From an uncultured Clostridia bacterium (lineage in GTDB: Bacteria; Bacillota; Clostridia; Christensenellales; Borkfalkiaceae), in NCBI GenBank assembly GCA_947632165.1, contig CANROI010000046.1:1-8897 (forward strand): 8,897 nt of DNA. Reading direction: 5' to 3'. The notes under the pieces were generated by a model that saw only the letters and a list, made by a program, of their open reading frames with translations, was not told where the DNA came from and searched no databases. Below, piece by piece: positions 1-6,627 of the stretch (the first letter of the stretch is position 1; the number at the start of each line of letters is the position of its first letter). The translations under genes and the position numbers were made by a program.

Positions 1-1
1 C

Positions 2-151
2 GCGCTCCCTACGGACAAAATATGGCGCAGTAACTGCGAGATCGGCGGAAAGCGTTTTTTGATCGTGCGGCACTTTGAAGGCGAGCGGAGCATGGACGAA
101 GTGGTTGCAGAGCTTGCGGAGGATCGGGCGCGCAGAGAAATGGGCCTATAG
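2..151 (+). CDS. C-terminal end of a small element-encoded protein (possibly TnpW-like)
   Basis: Frame 2 is open from the left edge to the TAG at 149-151, giving 49 residues with no start in the window. The visible part reads IGGKRFLIVRHFEGERSMDE and then a charged helix ending REMGL. It resembles the short 'IGGxxYxVxxxF... helix' proteins often encoded just before serine recombinases in Clostridia transposons (TnpW and relatives), but this rests on pattern memory and position only. The recombinase starts 42 bp downstream in the same frame, so the two are probably co-transcribed. Function of such proteins is not well defined. Confidence 0.45.
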   Translation, partial: ALPTDKIWRSNCEIGGKRFLIVRHFEGERSMDEVVAELAEDRARREMGL

Positions 152-193
152 GGGCATAGAAAAATTTCGGCCCACTCGGGCAGGGGAGCGGCG

Positions 194-1798
194 TTGTTAA
201 AACAGTTTCAACCGGGGATCGGGATCTATATGCGGCTCAGCCGCGACGATGACAAGGCCGGCGAATCGATGTCGATCGAGCATCAGCGGATCATCCTGCA
301 GAGCTATGCGAACGAGCATGATCTTCCGATCGCGGAGGAATATGTGGACGACGGATACTCGGGGACGGATTTCAACCGCCCCGCCGTCAAGCGTCTGCTC
401 GACGACGCAAAAGAGGGGAGGATCTCTACGATTCTCGTCAAAGATCTGTCGCGCTTCGGCAGGAACTATATCCAGGTTGGGCAGTATCTCGACTACATTT
501 TTCCCGCCTACGGCGTTCGCTTCATTGCGCTCAACGACAACATAGACACGGCGGATCGGAGTTCGACGGCGATGGATATGATGCCGATCATGAACGTGTT
601 CAACGAGTGGCACGCCGCGAATACGAGCAGAAAGATCCGTGCGGTGTTCGAGGCAAGTATGCGCGCGGGGAGGTATATAAGCTGGAGGTATCCCTACGGG
701 TACAAGGCGGGAAACGACGATAAGCGCACCGCCGTGATCGACGAAGAGGCGGCAAAGGTGGTGCGGCGCATCTATGATCTGCGTCTTCAGGGCGCCTCCT
801 TCAGGGCGATCGCAAAGACACTATCGGACGAAGGGATCCCCAATCCCGCAACCTATTATACCAAGACGGACGGGAGCAAATGGAACAGGCACTGCGGCGC
901 GCTCTGGAGCGCGAGAACGGTCGCATGGATCCTGACCAATCCCACCTATCTCGGTAGGACGATCCAGCATAAGACGACCGGCGTCTCCTACAAGAATCAT
1001 CAAATCATCCGGATCCCCGAGAGTGATTGGATCATAAAGGAGGGCGCGCATGCGCCGATCATCAGCCGTGAGATCTGGGAAAAGGTTCGGACGGTGAACC
1101 GCTCGGCTCCCCGTGGGAGGGCAGATCAACGGAAACGGACGCATGCGCTGAGCGGGTTCCTCATCTGCCCCGATTGCGGGAACAAATTCAAATTGCAGCG
1201 CTCCGGGAAGGGAGAGTACGGGTTTGTCTGCAGGACCTATAAAGATCTCGGAAACCGGCATTGCACTTCCCACTATATCTCCGAAAAGCAGATCGAAGCC
1301 GTCGTTTTGGGCGATATTCGGGCGCTATTGACGCTGCCGGAGTTCGATGAGGCAAAGGTGAAGGAGCGATTTCTGCGGGCGCGGGAAAAGGCTTCGGGCA
1401 GATCGGCGGTCGAAGTAGCGTTGAAGGCGCAGAAAGCGCGGCTTGCGGAATTGGAACAACTGATCCGCGCCGCATTTGAAGAGAAGGTCTTGAATGGAAT
1501 GCCCGAGGCCGTCTGCCAAAGTCTGTGCGAAACCTATCTTGAGGAAAAAAAGTCCGTTTCGGAGCGGATCGAAGCGCTTGAGACGGTCGGATCCGATGAA
1601 ACGGACGCGGGGACATATTTGGAAAAATTAAAACGTTATCGCAGATGCGAAAGCCTGACGCGGGAAATGTGCCTGCAACTGCTCGACCATATTACGGTCG
1701 GCGGCAGGCAAGAGGCCGAGCGGGAGATCCATATCCACTATCGATGCGCGGCTCCAACCGTCTCGGATCCCGGCGGGATCACGGGCGAACCTATCTGA
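194..1798 (+). CDS. Large serine recombinase, TnpX/Tn4451 type
   Basis: A site-specific DNA recombinase that cuts both strands through a serine-DNA link and rejoins them after subunit rotation; it would integrate and excise the element. Order of parts: resolvase catalytic domain (about residues 8-150) with the nucleophile Ser16 in YMRLSRDD, the MSIEHQ helix at 26-31 and active-site arginines in LSRFGRN (87 and 90); recombinase DNA-binding domain (about 165-300, ending NPTYLGRTIQHK); zinc ribbon with Cys325, Cys328, Cys346 and Cys357; then a charged coiled-coil arm at about 385-470. At 534 residues it is full length for the family and looks intact. The start is TTG at 194, supported by AGGGGAG at 182-188; ATG at 230 would remove the start of the first catalytic strand. 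It is separated from the upstream small gene by one in-frame TAG. Family assignment is firm; the exact element type is not. Confidence 0.93.
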   Translation: MLKQFQPGIGIYMRLSRDDDKAGESMSIEHQRIILQSYANEHDLPIAEEYVDDGYSGTDFNRPAVKRLLDDAKEGRISTILVKDLSRFGRNYIQVGQYLDYIFPAYGVRFIALNDNIDTADRSSTAMDMMPIMNVFNEWHAANTSRKIRAVFEASMRAGRYISWRYPYGYKAGNDDKRTAVIDEEAAKVVRRIYDLRLQGASFRAIAKTLSDEGIPNPATYYTKTDGSKWNRHCGALWSARTVAWILTNPTYLGRTIQHKTTGVSYKNHQIIRIPESDWIIKEGAHAPIISREIWEKVRTVNRSAPRGRADQRKRTHALSGFLICPDCGNKFKLQRSGKGEYGFVCRTYKDLGNRHCTSHYISEKQIEAVVLGDIRALLTLPEFDEAKVKERFLRAREKASGRSAVEVALKAQKARLAELEQLIRAAFEEKVLNGMPEAVCQSLCETYLEEKKSVSERIEALETVGSDETDAGTYLEKLKRYRRCESLTREMCLQLLDHITVGGRQEAEREIHIHYRCAAPTVSDPGGITGEPI

Positions 1799-1942
1799 AC
1801 AGTCATGACCGCTCCCGGGGGTAGATACGTATTCGGGACTTACTTGCGGTCAGGCCCAGAGTTCGGGCTCCTTCTTGTCGTTGAAATGCCAATGCGGGGC
1901 CCGTCGGGATGCCCGAAAATACCCACTTCCGATTTCCCATAA
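1799..1942. other. Non-coding end of the element, probable attachment-site arm
   Basis: No convincing gene is present between the recombinase stop and the collagen-like frame. The stretch contains a dyad at 1806-1852 and a small TCGGG/CCCGA hairpin near 1903-1915. Large serine recombinases act on att sites with imperfect dyad symmetry close to their own gene, so this is the expected place for the element-derived half of attR. The crossover itself is predicted at the right edge; a GA dinucleotide, the core used by TnpX-type enzymes, lies at 1944-1945. Confidence 0.45.
1806..1852. repeat. Dyad after the recombinase gene (TGACCGC/GCGGTCA)
   Basis: The outer arms TGACCGC (1806-1812) and GCGGTCA (1846-1852) are exact inverted copies. 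Inside them TCCCG (1813-1817) pairs with CGGGA (1834-1838), and the centre holds the palindrome ATACGTAT (1825-1832). There is no T-run after it, so it is a poor terminator. It may be a recombinase or accessory-factor binding site, or a weak hairpin protecting the recombinase mRNA. Confidence 0.4.
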
Positions 1943-2173
1943 GGAACGGGCGCAACAGGCCCCACGGGCGAAACGGGGCCGCAGGGCGAAGTCGGTCCTA
2001 CGGGTCCCACGGGCGAAACGGGGCCGCAGGGACCTGCAGGTCCCGTGGGGACTGTGACGCCCGCAGCGGCCGTCGCCGACGTCGTTCCCGGAACCGTCTC
2101 CCTCGTAGATCTGGCGACCTCGTATAATGAGTTGCTTGCCAATCTTCGTACGGCCGGCCTGTTGGAGCAGTAA
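1943..2173 (+). pseudogene. 5'-truncated collagen-like (Gly-X-Y) surface protein gene
   Basis: Frame 2 reads about thirteen Gly-X-Y triplets (GAT GPT GET GPQ GEV GPT ... GPA GPV), then a non-collagen tail ending SYNELLANLRTAGLLEQ and TAA at 2171-2173. Collagen-like proteins of Bacillus and Clostridia, many on the exosporium or spore surface, often end in a short domain finishing NELLxxLRxAGL, so this is the true C-terminus. There is no start codon with a ribosome site, no N-terminal domain, and the frame is closed by TAA at 1940-1942. The Gly at 1943 is already out of triplet register, so homology begins between 1943 and 1949. A strong terminator follows. Best reading: the 3' part of a gene split by the element on its left; the 5' part should lie beyond the element's other end. 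A decayed remnant is the alternative. Confidence 0.7.
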
Positions 2174-2176
2174 AAG

Positions 2177-2210
2177 AAATATCCGCGGATTTTTTCCGCG
2201 GATATTTTTT
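2177..2210 (+). terminator. Rho-independent terminator of the collagen-like gene
   Basis: A perfect 13-bp stem, AAATATCCGCGGA (2177-2189) with TCCGCGGATATTT (2195-2207), a five-T loop and a following T-run to 2210. It lies 3 bp after the TAA of the collagen-like frame, confirming that frame as a real gene end. Confidence 0.92.
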
Positions 2211-2229
2211 CCTTTTTGAGCCGAAACTC

Positions 2230-2257
2230 TTGCAAAATGTGATAAAATCGGTAAAAT
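2230..2257 (+). promoter_or_regulatory. Sigma-A promoter for rnhA
   Basis: TTGCAA at 2230-2235 and TAAAAT at 2252-2257 are separated by 16 bp, in an AT-rich gap between the upstream terminator and the rnhA start. This gives a 5' leader of roughly 20-25 nt. Confidence 0.55.
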
Positions 2258-2286
2258 AGATTGTAGAAAGCATTGTGAGGCAATCT

Positions 2287-2748
2287 ATGGAAGAACGCAA
2301 ACAGGTGACGCTCTATACGGACGGCGCGTGCTCCGGGAATCCGGGGGCGGGCGGCTGGGGGGCGGTCCTGATTTTCGGCGAGCATGAGCGGGAGCTCTCC
2401 GGCGGCGAGGCCGAGACGACCAATAACCGCATGGAGCTCATGGCGGTGATCTGCGGGCTCGAGCGTTTGAAATACCCCTGCAAAGTCGACGTCTTCAGCG
2501 ATTCTTCCTATACCGTGAACGGATTTCTCGAAGGTTGGGTGTATTCCTGGGAGAAGTCCGGCTGGCGCAAAGCGGACAAAAAGCCCGTTCTGAACGACGA
2601 CCTGTGGAAGCGTCTGCTTGCGCTCACGCGCGTGCATGAAGTCACTTTTCATAAAGTGAAGGGACATGCGGATAACGCACTCAACAACCGCTGCGATCAG
2701 CTCGCGCGGCAAGCGATCGCCGCCGTCCGCGCCGCGGAAGATCTGTAG
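2287..2748 (+). CDS. rnhA: Ribonuclease HI
   Basis: A metal-dependent cytoplasmic endonuclease that cuts the RNA strand of RNA-DNA hybrids, removing R-loops and primer RNA. From the ATG at 2287 the protein has 153 residues, the normal bacterial size. The DEDD active site is complete: Asp12 in TDGACSGNPG, Glu50 in NNRMEL, Asp72 in SDSSY and Asp137 in NNRCDQLA, with the catalytic-loop His127 in KVKGHADN. The basic handle region (WEKSGWRKADKKPVLNDDLW, 88-107) is present, as in E. coli-type enzymes. ATG 2287 is preferred because GAGG at 2277-2280 sits 6 bp before it; the upstream GTG at 2275 overlaps that ribosome site. It has its own promoter and looks like ordinary chromosomal DNA right of the element junction. 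Confidence 0.95.
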   Translation: MEERKQVTLYTDGACSGNPGAGGWGAVLIFGEHERELSGGEAETTNNRMELMAVICGLERLKYPCKVDVFSDSSYTVNGFLEGWVYSWEKSGWRKADKKPVLNDDLWKRLLALTRVHEVTFHKVKGHADNALNNRCDQLARQAIAAVRAAEDL

Positions 2749-2764
2749 GCGTCCTGAGACGGAA

Positions 2765-2793
2765 CTTATAAATCGCGCAAATCTCCATATAAT
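2765..2793 (+). promoter_or_regulatory. Probable promoter for the VTT membrane-protein gene
   Basis: A perfect-10 hexamer TATAAT (2788-2793) with a weak-35 CTTATA (2765-2770) at 17 bp. It lies in the 87-bp gap after rnhA and 42 bp before the GTG start. The-10 is convincing, the-35 is not, so an activator or an extended leader is possible. Confidence 0.45.
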
Positions 2794-2835
2794 AAAATCG
2801 TACCGTACTGTCATACCCGTTCGGAGGAGGAGAAG

Positions 2836-3834
2836 GTGAAAAGAGGGGCAAAAATCATTCATATCATCGGTATATCGCTTGCGGCGATCGCCCTTGAAGT
2901 ATTCCTCTTGCTCTGCCTTTTCCAATTCCGCGAAGAATGGGCAGAATGGCTCTATCTCACCGCGCTCATCGGCGGCTCGCTGATCAACGCGGGGCTGCTG
3001 GTCGCAGATATCGTCTTTTATCTCCGCGGGAAGGAGACGCTCTACAAATTCTGCGTCATCGCCTATGTCCTGCTGATCTTTTGCGCCGTCATCCTGTATG
3101 TTCTCCTCAAGACGGGCTTCATGGAGATCGCACAGGATAAGGAGAGCCTCGAAAACTATCTCAAGCGCGCGGGCGTATGGATGGGCGCGCTGTTTGTGCT
3201 GTTGCAGTTCCTGCAGGTCGTGATCCTGCCCATTCCGAGCACCGTCACCGTCGTGGCGGGCGCGGCGCTCTTCGGTCCGCTCGTGGGGAGCCTGTTGAGC
3301 CTGCTCGGCATTGTGCTGGGTTCTTTGACCGCTTTTCTCGTCGGGAGATATGCGGGCTATCGAGTGGTCGCCTGGATGATCGGTCGGGAGACCCTCGATA
3401 AATGGCTCAAAAAGATCAAGGGGAAGGATAAACTCCTTCTCACGGCGATGTTTCTTCTGCCCGTCTTCCCGGACGACGTCCTGTGCTTCGTCGCGGGTTT
3501 TTCAAGCATGTCCCTCTGGTTTTTCCTCGCGGTGATCGTGATTTCCCGCGTGCTCGCAATCTTCACCACCAGCTATTCGATCTCTTTGATCCCGTTCAAC
3601 ACCTTGTGGGGGATCCTGACCTGGGTGGCCCTCGGGATCCTGATCATCGTGCTCTTTGTGGTACTGTACCGCAAGTCGGACGCGATCCTCGCCTGGTTCA
3701 CGAAGAAGTTCCATCGCGAGACCCGTGTGGAACAGAAGACGGAGCGGGACGAATTTACGCTCGAAGTGGTGGGGCCGGACGGTTCCATCGTGAAAAAAGG
3801 AGTGAAGCGCAAGTCGGATGACCCTCCGCAATGA
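2836..3834 (+). CDS. TVP38/TMEM64 (DedA-like, VTT domain) membrane protein
   Basis: An integral membrane protein of the VTT/DedA superfamily; relatives are linked to lipid flipping and membrane or proton homeostasis, but this member's substrate is unknown. Three hydrophobic segments (about residues 8-28, 36-60 and 70-93) precede the VTT domain at about 115-250. That domain shows the re-entrant motif ILPIPSTVTVVAGAALFG, a GSLTAFLVGRYAG helix, and a second re-entrant LLPVFPDDVLCFVAGFS followed by the conserved Arg in VISRVL. A last helix (about 258-278) leads to a hydrophilic tail of about 55 residues ending in a short GPDGSIVKKG stretch. GTG at 2836 is the start because GGAGGAGGAG lies at 2822-2831. 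At 332 residues it is longer than a minimal VTT protein because of the extra N-terminal helices and tail. It appears to be a single-gene unit ended by the palindrome at 3857-3892. Confidence 0.85.
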   Translation: MKRGAKIIHIIGISLAAIALEVFLLLCLFQFREEWAEWLYLTALIGGSLINAGLLVADIVFYLRGKETLYKFCVIAYVLLIFCAVILYVLLKTGFMEIAQDKESLENYLKRAGVWMGALFVLLQFLQVVILPIPSTVTVVAGAALFGPLVGSLLSLLGIVLGSLTAFLVGRYAGYRVVAWMIGRETLDKWLKKIKGKDKLLLTAMFLLPVFPDDVLCFVAGFSSMSLWFFLAVIVISRVLAIFTTSYSISLIPFNTLWGILTWVALGILIIVLFVVLYRKSDAILAWFTKKFHRETRVEQKTERDEFTLEVVGPDGSIVKKGVKRKSDDPPQ

Positions 3835-3856
3835 GCGATTACGCAAATATGCGAAG

Positions 3857-3892
3857 GCGCCCCGCCCTACAATGCATTGTAGGGCGGGGCGC
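3857..3892. terminator. 36-bp perfect palindrome between converging genes (bidirectional terminator)
   Basis: GCGCCCCGCCCTACAATG is followed at once by its exact reverse complement, with no spacer. The stem can extend outward by an A-T, A-T pair over one G-T. On the plus strand CTTTATA follows; on the minus strand the tail is CCTTCGC. It lies 22 bp after the VTT gene and 25 bp after the histidine-kinase stop, so it can end both transcripts. The TGTAGGGCGGGG core also resembles dispersed palindromic repeats common in gut Clostridia, so it may be a repeat copy doing terminator duty. Confidence 0.75.
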
Positions 3893-3917
3893 TTTATACG
3901 GCCGATACCGATCGGGC

Positions 3918-4835
3918 CTAAACTTTCAGATAGATCGTGAGAATACCCATCTCATGGGATGCGGTGATCTCGTAGCCGGCGCGCTCGGCGAGGAGCCTGG
4001 CGATGGAGAGCCCGAGCCCCGTTGCGCCCGCGTTGCTCTTGACGGTGAAATAGCGGTCGAAGAGGTGCTCCACGTCGATCGGGGTGAGCTCTTCCGCACG
4101 GTTGGAGAAGCAGATGACCCCGTTTTCGTCCATTGTGAGGGAGAAGTCTTTCTCGGAATATTTCAGCGCGTTTGAAATGAGGTTGGAAAAGATGCGTTTG
4201 AGCGTGGTGCAGTCGGCAAGGCGGGTCACGGGATGGGCGGGCAGGGCGCACACGGGCGTGATCTGCCGCTCGCGGAAGGCCGCGTAGAAGGAGAGGAGCG
4301 TCTCTTCGAGCAAGCTGTTCACATTGACCGGTTCAAAGCGTTCGGGCTGTTCTTCGCCCGCGGAGATCGCATAGCGGAAGAGCTCCTCGGTGAGTTCGGA
4401 CATCTCCTCCGTGCGCCGCCGGATGACCTCGACGGAGACCGTCTGTTCCTCCGTGAGCGGCTTTGCGCAGAGCAGGTCGAGATAGCTGCGGATGGCGGCG
4501 AGCGGCGTTCTGAGGTCGTGCGAGATGTTGATGACCGCCTCTTTTACCTTTTTATCCCCCTCGGAATAGGTATGCCGCAGATCGCGCAGCGTTCCGAGCT
4601 CGCGGTTGAGCGCCTCGGCAAACGCCCCGAGCGACTTCTCGTTCGGGGACAGATGAAGAAGGGCGTTTGTGTCCTCGCGGAGCAGCCGATCATACTCTGC
4701 CGTGAGCCGCTTCAGCTTCAATCTGAGGCCGAAGTAGCGGACGGCAAAGAATCCGGCGGCGAGCGCTGTAAGGACGCACAGAACAATCAGAATAGGTATG
4801 ATTTTGATCACCTCCTGCCGCTTTCCGGCGGGCAC
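3918..4835 (-). CDS. Sensor histidine kinase of the peptide-resistance locus (CprK/SpaK-like)
   Basis: A membrane kinase that should phosphorylate the response regulator at 7968-8633. There is one clear membrane helix (about residues 12-33) and no extracellular sensor domain, then a linker and the H-box ISHDLRTPL with His106, an N-box at about 219-228 (LISNALKYS), an F-box LFDRYFT and a G2 box GATGLGLSIA (270-279). The usual DxGxG G1 box is replaced by CFSNRAEELT, a feature I associate with this short kinase subfamily. It is the last gene of the ABC operon, 19 bp after the second permease; the order ATPase-permease-permease-kinase matches cprABCK of Clostridioides difficile, which responds to lantibiotic-type peptides. 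The start is uncertain: GTG 4835 lacks a ribosome site, and the best site (4806-4816) faces only ATC and ATA codons. Ends at the shared palindrome. Confidence 0.88.
   Translation of the reverse strand: MPAGKRQEVIKIIPILIVLCVLTALAAGFFAVRYFGLRLKLKRLTAEYDRLLREDTNALLHLSPNEKSLGAFAEALNRELGTLRDLRHTYSEGDKKVKEAVINISHDLRTPLAAIRSYLDLLCAKPLTEEQTVSVEVIRRRTEEMSELTEELFRYAISAGEEQPERFEPVNVNSLLEETLLSFYAAFRERQITPVCALPAHPVTRLADCTTLKRIFSNLISNALKYSEKDFSLTMDENGVICFSNRAEELTPIDVEHLFDRYFTVKSNAGATGLGLSIARLLAERAGYEITASHEMGILTIYLKV
4806..4816 (-). promoter_or_regulatory. Perfect Shine-Dalgarno inside the annotated start of the kinase gene
   Basis: On the minus strand AGGAGGTGATC is an ideal match to the 16S rRNA 3' end. 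Eight nucleotides after AGGAGG comes ATC (4802-4800), then ATA (4799-4797); no ATG, GTG or TTG is in range in the kinase frame except the GTG that forms part of the site itself (4811). It suggests translation begins near 4800 at a rare start codon, or that the longer GTG 4835 start is used without a good site. Confidence 0.5.
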
Positions 4836-4854
4836 GCATTTTTTTCAAACGCGA

Positions 4855-5766
4855 TCAGTCGATGTTGATTTTGCGGAAGCGGAGCATCCCCAAAGAGACG
4901 GTGACGGCGATCAGGATCGCCGCGGCGACGGCGTATGCCGCCGCGCCCGTGTTTCCCCAGATGGGGAGCGCAAACTGGTGCAAGAGCATCCATTGTGGCG
5001 CAAAGGCGGGCGTCACGGGGAAGAACACCGTGAGGGAATAGAGCGCGTTCACGAATCGGTAGTCGAGATCCGCATAGCTGTAGAGTACAAGGCCGTTTTC
5101 ATCCGTACTGAGGTGGTAGGCTTGCTGCAACAGAATGATGATGAAGCCGATCGCAATGAGCGCAACGGGCAGGAGCTTGGCGATGACGTCCGAAGCGGTC
5201 CGGGCGCGCATATTCAGCCTCAGACAGACGAGAAGGGAGGCGAGCGCTGCCGCAGAGAGGAGCCCTGCCGCCGCATGGGCGAGAAGAAAGTCGAAGAGGG
5301 TACCTTGCAGGATCAGTTGAAGCGTTTCCGGGGCAATCAATCCTTCATCGAAGAGAGGCGCGCCGTAGGCCTTATAGGGGAGGCAGCACAGCAGGATCCC
5401 GCCCCAGAGGAGCACCCATAGGCAAACGCTCACCGTGACCGCCGTCAGCAGTTCGCAGAAATATACTTTGGAGCGCCGGTACCCGATGAGTTTTTGCAGC
5501 ATCAGGCGGGTGGTGAAGTTCTCGCCCAAAGTCCCGGAGAGGAGGAAGCACACGGCAAGGATGAAGCCGAGGTTCACGACCGTCGCATAGTCGATCATGA
5601 AGTAGGCGTAATAGATGGCATTGTCCGATACGTCCTCGGAAAGCCAAGTGATGATGACATTCCCCGCGATGAGCACGGCTAGGACGAACAGAATGCCTCC
5701 GAGAATGATGGGCAGCCCCTTGCTTTTGAGGATGCGATAAAAATCAGCGCGTAAAAGTCCGCTCAT
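4855..5766 (-). CDS. ABC-2 type permease, second subunit (CprC/LanG-like)
   Basis: A 303-residue integral membrane protein, probably one half of the membrane channel of a lantibiotic-type peptide exporter. It opens with LLRADFYRILKSKG, the cytosolic N-terminal motif of this permease group, then about six hydrophobic segments (roughly residues 17-40, 58-80, 102-128, 158-182, 190-212 and 268-292). The loop after segment 2 has ENFTTRLMLQKLIGYRRSKV, the probable coupling helix; the neighbouring permease has the matching NNFHSRVVIQKFTSGYSRDK, so the two genes are diverged paralogues. ATG 5766 is preceded by GAGGTGGAG, and the gap to the upstream permease stop is only 9 bp, indicating one operon. 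Substrate is inferred from context, not visible in the protein. Confidence 0.85.
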   Translation of the reverse strand: MSGLLRADFYRILKSKGLPIILGGILFVLAVLIAGNVIITWLSEDVSDNAIYYAYFMIDYATVVNLGFILAVCFLLSGTLGENFTTRLMLQKLIGYRRSKVYFCELLTAVTVSVCLWVLLWGGILLCCLPYKAYGAPLFDEGLIAPETLQLILQGTLFDFLLAHAAAGLLSAAALASLLVCLRLNMRARTASDVIAKLLPVALIAIGFIIILLQQAYHLSTDENGLVLYSYADLDYRFVNALYSLTVFFPVTPAFAPQWMLLHQFALPIWGNTGAAAYAVAAAILIAVTVSLGMLRFRKINID

Positions 5767-5775
5767 GGCTCCACC

Positions 5776-6627
5776 TCAAGAAAGATTTTTATTGCGGAAT
5801 GCCCGGATCCCGAGCCCAAGGCACAGCGCGAGGAGAATGAGTGCCGCGCCCGCGCACAGGACGGGCTCCCAAATGGTGCTCCAAGTTGTCCTTACAATGT
5901 TCGGGAGGTCGTAGGGCGTAAAATACGGCGCCGGCAGGAAGAAGAGCGAGAGCAAATGCAGCACAAATGCAAAGATCTGCATGCCTTTTACAACGGCTTC
6001 GCTCCCCGACTCGATGCGCGTCGGCAGTTCGTGTGCCACAACCTCCAGCGCAATGACAAGATAGGGGAGGACCATCGTAAGAATGTTCGCGGCGGTACGG
6101 TTCTGAACGTTCATCTGGATGCAGACGATCAGGGCGCAGAGCGCAAGGACCGAGGGGATCCCCGCCGCGGCATACTCGACGAGCTCGGCAAACTGCGGAA
6201 ACAATGAGTTATCGTCGAATCTGATTCCGCTCTCGAAATAGTAATGGCCTGTCGCACAGGCGCAGCTGATGATGCAGAGAAGATAGAACAGGAGATACAT
6301 GCCGAGGCAGACGACGGAGGCGGCGAGAAATTGCGCGAAGAAAATTTTGTCTCTGCTGTAGCCCGACGTGAATTTCTGGATCACGACCCGGGAGTGGAAG
6401 TTGTTCCCCACGATGTACGAGAGCCAGAAGCTGAAAGCGATCATAAAGATCCAGTTTGCGCCCATCACGAACATATTTATGGAGACGCCATAGGCACTTC
6501 CGTCTTGATCCGGCACATGATTGCTTGAGAGGAGGAAAGCAAGGCCGAGCGCCTCCACGATGAGGATCGCGTAAAAGCCCGCGCTCTTGATCATGCGATA
6601 GAGATCGGATTTCAGGAGGGCGATCAT
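5776..6627 (-). CDS. ABC-2 type permease, first subunit (CprB/LanE-like)
   Basis: A 283-residue membrane protein, paralogous to the next gene downstream. It begins MIALLKSDLYRMIKSAG, and has about six hydrophobic segments (roughly residues 17-35, 52-75, 98-125, 150-170, 178-198 and 255-277), with the probable ATPase-coupling loop at 75-95. Its ATG overlaps the ATPase stop by four bases (ATGA, 6624-6627), typical of translational coupling, and GGAGG lies just upstream within the ATPase gene. With the other permease it should form the heterodimeric channel driven by the ATPase. LanFEG and Cpr systems remove cationic peptides such as nisin from the membrane; the real substrate here is unknown. 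Confidence 0.87.
   Translation of the reverse strand: MIALLKSDLYRMIKSAGFYAILIVEALGLAFLLSSNHVPDQDGSAYGVSINMFVMGANWIFMIAFSFWLSYIVGNNFHSRVVIQKFTSGYSRDKIFFAQFLAASVVCLGMYLLFYLLCIISCACATGHYYFESGIRFDDNSLFPQFAELVEYAAAGIPSVLALCALIVCIQMNVQNRTAANILTMVLPYLVIALEVVAHELPTRIESGSEAVVKGMQIFAFVLHLLSLFFLPAPYFTPYDLPNIVRTTWSTIWEPVLCAGAALILLALCLGLGIRAFRNKNLS

Larger units (their letters stand above)
1..1945 (+). mobile_element. Right-hand end of an integrated serine-recombinase element
   Basis: This is inferred, not observed end to end. It contains the tail of a small element-type protein, a complete TnpX-like large serine recombinase, and a non-coding stretch that stops where a collagen-like reading frame begins without any 5' part. 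Recombinases of this family usually lie at one extreme end of their element with the attachment site just beyond the gene, which fits. The junction is placed at 1940-1948 because the Gly-X-Y register on the right breaks there. The left end lies outside the window, so size and cargo are unknown. It could be a Tn4451-like transposon, an integrative conjugative element or a prophage. Confidence 0.5.

Noticed and set aside
1886..1942. Possible 5' end of the collagen-like gene (ATG at 1886, in frame, stopped by TAA at 1940)
   Set aside because: There is no ribosome site before 1886, the 18 codons show no Gly-X-Y pattern in register, and the frame closes before the repeats begin. A pseudogene with a nonsense mutation remains possible but is less likely than an insertion junction.
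1840..2925. Open frame of 361 codons on the minus strand over the collagen-like gene and rnhA
   Set aside because: It runs antisense to the collagen repeats, whose Gly/Pro codons keep the opposite strand open, and to rnhA, which has a complete active site. No ribosome site or family pattern supports it.
3831..4868. Plus-strand open frames over the histidine-kinase gene
   Set aside because: They are antisense to a kinase with clear H, N, F and G2 boxes and have no ribosome sites or family features.
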